DNA from: Chrysomallon squamiferum
Taxonomy: Eukaryota > Mollusca > Gastropoda > Neomphalida > Peltospiridae
Assembly (NCBI GenBank): GCA_012295275.1
Contig: CM022668.1
Span: 3,818,080 to 3,878,079, forward strand
DNA length: 60,000 nt
Direction of reading: 5' to 3'
In this document: piece after piece, positions 51,665 to 60,000 of the stretch
How the letters are laid out: the number at the start of each line of letters is the position of its first letter
Position numbering within the stretch: the stretch's first letter is position 1
Notes under the pieces: generated by a model
The model's database searches: none
What the model saw: the letters and a program-made list of their open reading frames with translations, nothing else
Told to the model about the DNA's origin: nothing
Translations under genes and position numbers: made by a program

Positions 51665-54600
51665 CATAATTATGGGTAACAGTATTGTGATAATATGTAA
51701 ATGTGTGAGCTTATGATTGGCTGCTAGAGAAAGATCATGTGATATTTTCTTAAAATAATTTCAGTTGATTATTCTGGAAATAAAAATCTCCCATTACTCT
51801 TTATTTAAATAATGAAAACAGTCTGAAAAAAAGAGTCTGTAATTAAGATTTCATTTTTCTCTGATAAATGTCTTACTAATATCTCACAATTCACCTTTCT
51901 TTTCTTTTCTTTCTTTCTTGATTTTTTATTTCCTTTGTTACAGAAGTTCTGTTTATTTTTCATAATTTGTACAAAATTACTTTAATAATAAAATGATTAA
52001 ATATTATTGTTTAAAAATAACAAATCCTTAACTGAAAACAGAGGTAGGAAAAAATTAAATATTGGTTAAAGACATGAAAATGATCCTTTTTTAAACTGAC
52101 TTCATATATCAGTGTTTATAACAGAAATAAATTTGTGATAGAAGTATTAAAATAATTTTTGCCACAACAATAATTTTTTATTAAGCATTTTGTAACATAA
52201 TTTGGATTTGAAATTGTCATTGATATTTTTTATTTATTAGAGTTGTTTTCTGGAATGTTCCAAAATATTTGATTAACATGTTAGATTTTTAAGAATTTAA
52301 TTTATTTTCACTCATCCCCTTAAATCCATTCCCGAAATCCTTTATCCTAGATCTCTATTTGTTTTTCAACAATCATATTTTACAATTTACATATTTATTT
52401 TGTATAATCCATGAATATTTGATAGAATTCCATGATTAAATTATTTAACAAAAAGGTTGTATTTATTATACCAATAACAATAAAAATTTGAAAACATTCA
52501 CATCATTAACATTTAGCAAAATATATATGCAAGATAAAACTACAGCATGGTTGTCATTTCATAATATATATTTTTTGTTCAGTACAATTTTAGTGTAAAT
52601 ATTGAATTTAAAAATAACAATATAGTAAATCATTTGATCAGGATGCAGAGTAATAACAGTCTTTGTTGATGTTGGGTAAAAAATGGCAGAACAATTTGAT
52701 TTGTTCTTTAAATGTCATAAAACTAAAGTTTTGCTGATATTTTCTGATGTAAAGGGAATTTCTCTGACTTGCTCTAATTTATTATTACATTTTGTTTCTC
52801 CACATAATTAGCACTAACAGGATAAACTGAGCAGGCAGAAGTATAAAAAACAAAGCAGATTAAAAAATATATCTGAATGAGACCCACCATCTAGCAAAAG
52901 TTTTATTATGTAACTAATTATTCTGTGTCAAAGCTGTGTGTTCACGGATCTGTTAATGTGTTCATCTTTCAGTGCATACAAACCAGTCTTTCTCTGTGTT
53001 TTGCTTGGGTCACTATAGATTCTAGTAATGATGTGAGTGTAATCAACATTATGTAAAATAATCCTGTAAGCTTATAGCTGTTAGTGTATTTGTTCACTTC
53101 ATGTAAAAAGTCGAAAATGCCATCCAAACTCTGTGTTTGCAGAGATTTTCTGTAAAATATATATGTATTGGATTGAAATCACTTGACATAATGCAAAGAG
53201 CTGTTAAGATGTTTTAAGTTTGTAAATGGAAATGAAGATCAGTAAATATTGGTTTATCTGCCTGATGTTAGGCTTATTTTGATTGGTTGATTTAAACCAT
53301 ACCAAAAGTGTAACAAAAATGTTAGTTAACTTTTTAACAATAATGTAATTACTCATCAAATATAATAATTGCAGTAAAAACCATGCATATTATCAAGTAA
53401 TAGTTGGTATTATATCATAGAAGTCTTTTGATATTGACATTTATTTCAAAAACTTCTCAGCCAGGGAAAATTAAAATTAGAAAATAATTTTGTGTAACAG
53501 TTTTTAAAATTGTAAACATATTAATCATTAATAGAAACAGAAGATTATAAGATTATAAAGACTTTATTTAATGTTTTAATTTCTGTTGTAACTATGAAAT
53601 CCAGTATTTGTTGTATTTCTTAATCATAGAGCTTTAACAAAGTTTGTACAAATAATATATCTAAAAGAACAGTAATCCATGTCTGTAGATTGATTATACA
53701 ATGTGTTTGTGTTAGCTGTAATCTGTTTACTTTAGGTTTATTAACATTGTCTTGTCACATGTATTTGTTTACATTATCATTTTTAACTGTTGTGTTAATT
53801 AAATTAAGTTACACTTTGCAATTTCATTAATTAACATGCATCAAATTATCTGTTTCTACTGTAATTTGTTTACATTTAATTATTACAATTTTTAATGTGT
53901 TAACCTGATTTATAAAAGTTACTCCAAGGACTAAATTTACAATTTTAGTACAACTCAGTTTACAAAAATAACATTGGAATAACAGCTACAGATTGTTATT
54001 TAAATATTAAAGTTTTATTTAATACAGTCTTGAATTTAACTTTTTGTTTAAGTACAATTTTATTGTGATGTATTATTCATTTAATTTTTGTTTGATCTGA
54101 ATTTATTTACTATGGTGTGAAAGAAAAAATTGGCAAAAAAAAAAAAAAATAATAAGATTTATTAGAACTGTTTTGAAGATAAATGTTACAGTTTTTTAAA
54201 TTGCAATTTTTATGTATTAATTTTGCCTGTTTAGTTTATGCTTTATTAATGTTTATACAAAAGATTATTTATTAATTTTGTTTGACAGTGTTATTATTTA
54301 TTTGTCATAAAGAGTGCAATCATGAAAAGTTACTTGTTTATACACGATCACCAGTGCAATCTCCCACAGCTTTATTTCATTGTTCTTAAACATCACTTGT
54401 TCATACTTGTAATTCTTCTGCACATTCATTTTCCCTGTTTTTATATTTAACATAAAAACTGTATTTTTGTTATTTTAGATTCCCTAGTAGACCTTTTATT
54501 TAAATGAGACTATTTTATTGAGAAGTTTCTGTATATTTTATATCCTATGTAATTATATTTTTTATTTTTTGAAAGTGAAAATGTGTTTTCATTTTTTGTA

Positions 54601-56268
54601 AAAAAAAAAGTGAGAAACAAATGAATGAAAAATACACAATCTAAAGACAGACCTTTTTATCTTATTAAAAAGACATTGATATAATTATTTTAACAATTTA
54701 TTAATTAACTAAAGAAAATAATCCAACCTGTAAATTGATACCTTGTTTCTTTTCTAAATAGAATTTGATGGAAAATATGATAATTCCTAATATAAAGTAC
54801 ACTAACTATTTACTTTAGTTATTTCTCTGTAACTTGAATCTTCTGTGAAATGAAAATGAACTTTTACTGCACTAGCTGACTCACTGGTGTGTCTGTTATG
54901 TTTATTTATTTATTTACTTACTCATTTAATTTTTTATTTTTTAATATTTGTTTACATTAATTTACAGTTTACAGTACTCAACAGGTTTTTTTTTTAGTAG
55001 TAACATAATAGGTGCTAAAATATTTGTCTTCCAAGGATTTTTAGTAGTAGTAGTAGTATGATTATTAAGTTAAATAGTTTAACATAAAATATTAAAAGAA
55101 TATAAATGTTATATCAGTTACTTTGAAAACAAATCAAAATATTTTAAGATAATTTATTTATTTATTTATTTTTATGTTATATTTATTTTTGAAAAACCAA
55201 TTTCTGAAATAATATCGTGTATGCCTATTCACTTAAGGTATATATTTGTATGCTTGTGACTGGTGCAAACATGTTCATGCATGCTTACTAGTTATATTGC
55301 TATTATTGGAGTACATTTTGGTTATTTTAATTTTTAATTTTTGATTTCTTTTTTTTTTTCATTTCACTTTTTCTCTAGCTTTCTTTTATTTTTCTTCATT
55401 TCTATACATTAAATAAAATTGTTTTTGTAAACTGTTTTCACTATACTAATATAGAATGTATTCTGTGATAATATTTCTCAGTTCTTTTCTCTTTTCTTTT
55501 TTTTGTGTGTGTTTCTATTTGATGTAAGAACTTGAAACCAGTTTGATGTCTGTTTTCTTCAAACAAAAATACCATGTCTTGTTCTTTTCACTTTTGTTTC
55601 TTATCTTCAGTTTTTATTTTATTGGGGTTTATTGTTTTATTTATTTAAGGTTTTTTTTTTTTTTGCAGACCTGTGTAATTGTGTGTGTGTGTGTGTGTGT
55701 GAGTGTGTATGTGCACATACATGTATGCACAAAAATACTTTTCCATGACTATACCAGTTATTTTTCACATGTTTTTATTTATAACTGGTATTTCTACTGT
55801 TAACAGTTCATCAAAGCACTTTTGCAAGAGTGTTATTTTTTTTCTGTGGTTACATGCAATCAGTAAAATTTTACATTCATATCCTGTTGATACTGGAAAT
55901 GTTGAGGTATCTGATGATTTTTAATTTTGTTCAGTAATTTATTTTTATTGTGATGTCCAGTCACTGGGCCACTCGTGTGCATCAGCAGCAAGAGATTTTT
56001 GTCTGGCCATGTTGTCACAGAACACACAGTAGTGTTCTGTGAGTGTGTACCTTCTGAACACTGGTTAGAACTGTAAATAGACTGATCCAGTGACATGTCA
56101 CATTTCAAATTCACATTACAAGAAAAAAAACCTTGCTGATAAATATAGTAGATTTCTCAGGTATGTTGTACATTCTCCAGTCCTAACATTTGTGACAGAA
56201 AATGAATTACTTAATTCTGTTACAACCTTAAACAAAGTATATTCTTGTCAATGATTAAATGAATATTT

Positions 56269-56311
<43 letters not shown>

Positions 56312-57600
56312 GTATTACATAGCTTGTTGGCTCTTAAAATTATGTATTTATTTATTGATCTTGTATATCTGCATTTTTGTCATTTTTGTTTTAGTTTTGT
56401 TATTTTTTTTTGTTGTCTTTCTTTTTTTTATTGATTTATTTTTGTATCAAGTCCAAAATTAAAAATGTTAATATCATCATCTGTTGGTGCTTCATGCTGA
56501 GAGTAATATATATTACATTAAAACTGTTATTATTGTTGTACTTTGTAACTATTCCTTGTCAGCTTTGTTTATCTGATAAATACCAGAATCTTGTCCCCAT
56601 CATGTCAAATGTCACATTGCTTATCAGGATAATAAAAAATTTAAAAACTGTTTCTCTATTTATGTATTCTGGTGGTGGTTTGTTTTTCTTTATTTACAGA
56701 AGTCTAATGTTTACAAATCATGACAGTGTTTATTTTCTCTGTTTTTATTTTCTATTACTCTTCTATTGTCAGCTCATGAATCATTCTGCTAATAGTAAAC
56801 CTATTCAGAAAATATGAATAAATGTTTATGATACAATTTTGTGTTGTTTGTTTATTTCATATTTTACTATATTCTTAGATTCTTGATCACAATTTAGTAT
56901 AATATAATTAAAGCTATTTGGAAGTTAAGTAAATTAAATTTTATATTATTATTTATTTTATTTTATTTTATTTTATTATTATTGTTATTTTTGTTCAATA
57001 TTACAAAATGCAAAAGTATAATCGAAATAGCAGTTAACATTGTGTTATTCAAAAACTCTGAAATTGTTTTAAAAGACTGAGTCCATGAAATCTGAAAAAT
57101 CATTGTGTTTATTAAGTAGAATGTCATTTTTATTAATAAATAGTGATATTAAATTTTATTTTTTCATTTATGTGGACAGTAGACAATATTATGACTTCAT
57201 CTATTGTTATTTTTAAAAGACATTTTAGTTCACTGAACTGTCCAGTTATATTATTGTTTAACCGAAAATTCAGCCTTACAAAGGAACATGTAAGTTTTTT
57301 TTAATTTTATTTTATTTTATGTCAGCATATATTTGTATTTGTTTATATATTCATATATGATGACTGATTACTCTGATAATGATTTGACGTAAATATGAGT
57401 AACTCTCTCTCTCTCATATGAAATAAATATATAGTCTTCTGGTGTGCTGAAGAAGTTGGTATGAACTAAACAGTCTAATTGTTTGATTGTTTTATAAGTG
57501 TCTCCTAAATATCAGTGACTCATTTTCTATGATTTTACGCTTAAAACATTTACTTGTCAAACCAGACCACGTACAGATGTGCATACAAACACACACGTAA
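51665..57600. other. No supportable gene; FAM219 3' UTR and AT-rich spacer
   Basis: After the FAM219 stop and its nearby AATAAA, about 6 kb of T-rich plus-strand sequence follows with many further AATAAA-type words. A longer alternative 3' UTR is possible. It contains a GT run (about 55681-55709), a CA/TA microsatellite (about 56268-56312) and poly-T tracts. Open frames of up to 135 codons, such as the one at 56410-56817, are Leu/Phe/Ile-rich and look like AT-rich chance frames. Confidence 0.55.
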
Positions 57601-57922
57601 ATTGTATATAATGCTACTTTATAGTTCCCCAGCCATGCCCATAGTAACTATTAGATTAACAGTGGATTCGAAATAAAAAAAATTAGTATGGTATTTAAGT
57701 AGCGCTTACTAATTGTCAGTAATAATTAAACAGTAATAAACACGTTCAAATTATATTAGTAAAATGTTAAAATGCTCTTGCACATTGTTTTACATCGTTT
57801 ATTAATATTATTGTGAAAATATTATTATTATATTTGTTGTTGTTGTTATTGCTGATAGTCTGTCTTTGTTATTGTTCTGTTGTGTTATCTGTGCTGTTAT
57901 TTTTACTAGCTCTTTTAATTAA

Positions 57923-57967
<45 letters not shown>

Positions 57968-60000
57968 GAGTAGTACTATTAATAGCAATAAACAAATTAA
58001 AGGTAAATCATAATATAAAAATAATAAAAAAATTAAAATTACAACAGATTAGGTTCTATGTCTCTATAATGGTGTCAATACTAGGGCTGGATCAATAATA
58101 TGGCGTCATTATTCTTGTTTGATATTTGCTGAACACAGGAGGAACAACAGTAACACAACACGTACTGCTAATCAGAATATCAATATGAAATGACACTTTG
58201 TTAAATTATTGTTTTTATTAATGAACGATAAAACAGTGGCCACATGGATTCTATACTGACTTTTTTCTTTAAATTAATCCTTATGACTGAATTTTTCTTT
58301 TAGAATAATCCTTTCAAATGAAAAAATATTATATTTTATTTTGTTTGTTGTATTATTATTAAATTTCCTTATTATTTTTCATATAGTAGTAGTATGTAAT
58401 AGTAGTACTAGCAGTAGTAATAATAGTAGTCGTAGTAGCCCAATAATAATTGCTCTAGTAGTATTTAGCAGGAGTAGCAGTAACATCAATAGCAGTATTA
58501 CTAATACTACTGCTACTAGTCAAACCAAACATAATATTACTACTACTACTGCAGTAACCCCTGGTGCTGGTGCTGTTGCGGATGCTGTTGCTGTTGCTGC
58601 TGCTGCTGCTCTATAACCAGATTACTGTAAAATTGAAACCAATAAAATTATTACAGACTTTTAAGTCTAACCAATCAGTTCTGACTTGTGTAAACACTTC
58701 AGAGCCTCTGACGAGCACTGAGATTTGTAAACAACTGGTATGTTTACAGTGTGCTACTTGTTCTCAAAACAGATTCGTTTGTTGTTTATCTAACCAAATT
58801 TTAATTGACCACTCTGAGAGTCAGCCAGCTAGCGACTACTTCAGTATGTCAGAACACTGGATCCTTATCGTGAGTGGATTTCGTCCCAGGATAGGTCAAC
58901 ATCGAAAGGTCATGAGTCGTGTGAAAAATGTGATGGATCATAATCACCACTTAGCTTATTAAAACAGAATTGTATCAGCCTGAAGAACAGCAGACTTACA
59001 CAGGCAGACGAACGGACACACGGACTGACAGATAGATTTGCTAGGAAACGTTTTACATTTTGTGTTTACATATTTAGTGGGGTGTTGTTATTTGTTGTAT
59101 TTATCTCTTTATCTGCTGCTCACTTAAATATGACGATCTTCCTAATTTTTGTATTTCTTTGATTCAGTTTTAATTTTTCTGAGTAACAAAGTGTCGCTTA
59201 TTTCATACTCTGGATTCAGCAATGAACAAATCTGATAATTAAAATAAATAAATAAAACAACTGATGATTTTTATTGTTTACATTTTTCCTATAGTGTAAA
59301 TTTATACGTGTTTTTCAGACATGTAATGTATACGAAGTAAACAAACTGAACTAGGTTAACGTTAGATAAGTATCTCAGGTACGAGCAGATCCCCGCTGTG
59401 TATCTTTTTCATCCTATACAATTTACATCCTGCTTTCATTACCTACCCTACCGTGTGACAAACCCTCAAACTCATTCATCTGTAGAAAGAAAAATAAATG
59501 TATATATGTGTTTTCTGTTTGTTGAATGGAGACTTCTGTGCTGTGTATGAAGCTGTACGTGACACACAAACATTATCATGTTTATCATTTTATCAGGTGT
59601 CTACGTCCGGCTCGCAGTTTGGGACAGACGTTACTTAATCACAAAGTCAGTTATAACAAATCTGCAGTTTTACATATCTCATTAAAACGATCATTCGGTG
59701 TTTATGCAGCACGACTTAAATTTCTCACTTTGAAAAAAAGGAGAGATGTAGATGATGATAGCAAGAAAGAGAGACATAAAATAAAAATATATATATATAT
59801 ACACATGTGTGTGTGTGTGTGTGTGTATGTATATATATATATATATTTTGTAGGTGTGTGTATATGTATGTGTATATGTGTAATATTTAACTCTGATATA
59901 ATATTGTACTTTGTTAAGCAAAACCAAGTGGCTGAGTGATGCTATATTTTAATATACATGTATGTAACAATATTGCATGAATAAACTGTATTTCCAAAAG
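57601..60000. other. No supportable gene; triplet repeats and a less AT-rich block
   Basis: An AAT run lies at about 57922-57965 and a triplet mosaic (TAG, CTG and GCT words) at about 58385-58615. From about 58640 to 59050, and again near 59590-59720, the composition is less AT-rich and CpGs appear. This could mark a 5' exon or promoter of a gene beyond the right edge, but no splice sites or known motifs confirm it. A compound TA/GT microsatellite is at about 59785-59850. Confidence 0.45.

Noticed and set aside
56410-56817. 135-codon plus-strand frame
   Set aside because: Composition is Leu/Phe/Ile-rich from T-rich DNA, with no signal, domain or splice support.
58564-58962. 132-codon plus-strand frame with several cysteines
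   Set aside because: Its start is a CTG/GCT repeat and the rest matches nothing I know; kept only as part of a less AT-rich block worth checking.
59526-59939. 137-codon plus-strand frame
   Set aside because: The C-terminal third is a TA/GT microsatellite translation and the N-terminal part shows no recognisable features.

Overview
The window is nuclear DNA from an animal, not a prokaryote. Every recognisable gene is split by GT-AG introns. The base composition is very AT-rich, CpG is scarce outside presumed promoters, and long CA/GT, AT and ATT microsatellites are frequent. The genes include a class IX myosin, an axonemal dynein intermediate chain, a MIS12-complex subunit and fukutin-related protein, so this is a ciliated metazoan. 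Divergence from human proteins and the repeat style suggest an invertebrate, perhaps a mollusc or other spiralian. That placement is a low-confidence inference.

Layout. 1-5949: intronic DNA of a minus-strand class IX myosin, with microsatellites, an unclassified dispersed-repeat-like block and a double palindrome next to the exon. 5950-6959: first coding exon and part of the 5' UTR of that myosin (RA domain and start of the motor with its P-loop); the rest lies off the left edge. 6960-16962: gene-poor DNA with a pogo/Tigger-like non-autonomous transposon, then a probable divergent promoter. 16963-18811 (+): ANAPC11 in three exons. 20136-22457 (-): PMF1/NNF1-like kinetochore gene in five exons, convergent with ANAPC11. 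26481-27900 (-): a decayed coding region with a PHD-finger-like cysteine pattern, broken over several reading frames. 29103-30267 (-): an uncharacterised four-exon gene. 31498-33075 (+): FKRP, one coding exon. 35603-49211 (-): DNAI1, 21 or 22 coding exons. 49452-51664 (+): FAM219 in five exons. 51665-60000: no supportable gene.

Genes in relation. DNAI1 and FAM219 start 240 bp apart and head to head. From established knowledge of the human genome, DNAI1 and FAM219A (formerly C9orf25) are also head-to-head neighbours on 9p13, so this looks like an ancient shared promoter; it contains an RFX half-site as expected for a ciliary gene. ANAPC11 (anaphase-promoting complex E3) and PMF1 (kinetochore) are both mitotic genes lying tail to tail. 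FKRP acts separately, in O-mannosyl glycan synthesis on dystroglycan.

Main oddities. A DNAI1 intron is almost filled by about 20 tandem copies of a unit that includes the end of the preceding exon and its splice donor; a second DNAI1 intron is almost all minisatellite. The ANAPC11 acceptor is one base out of register with the expected 84-residue protein. Two adjacent, near-perfect long hairpins sit 36 bp from the myosin splice donor.
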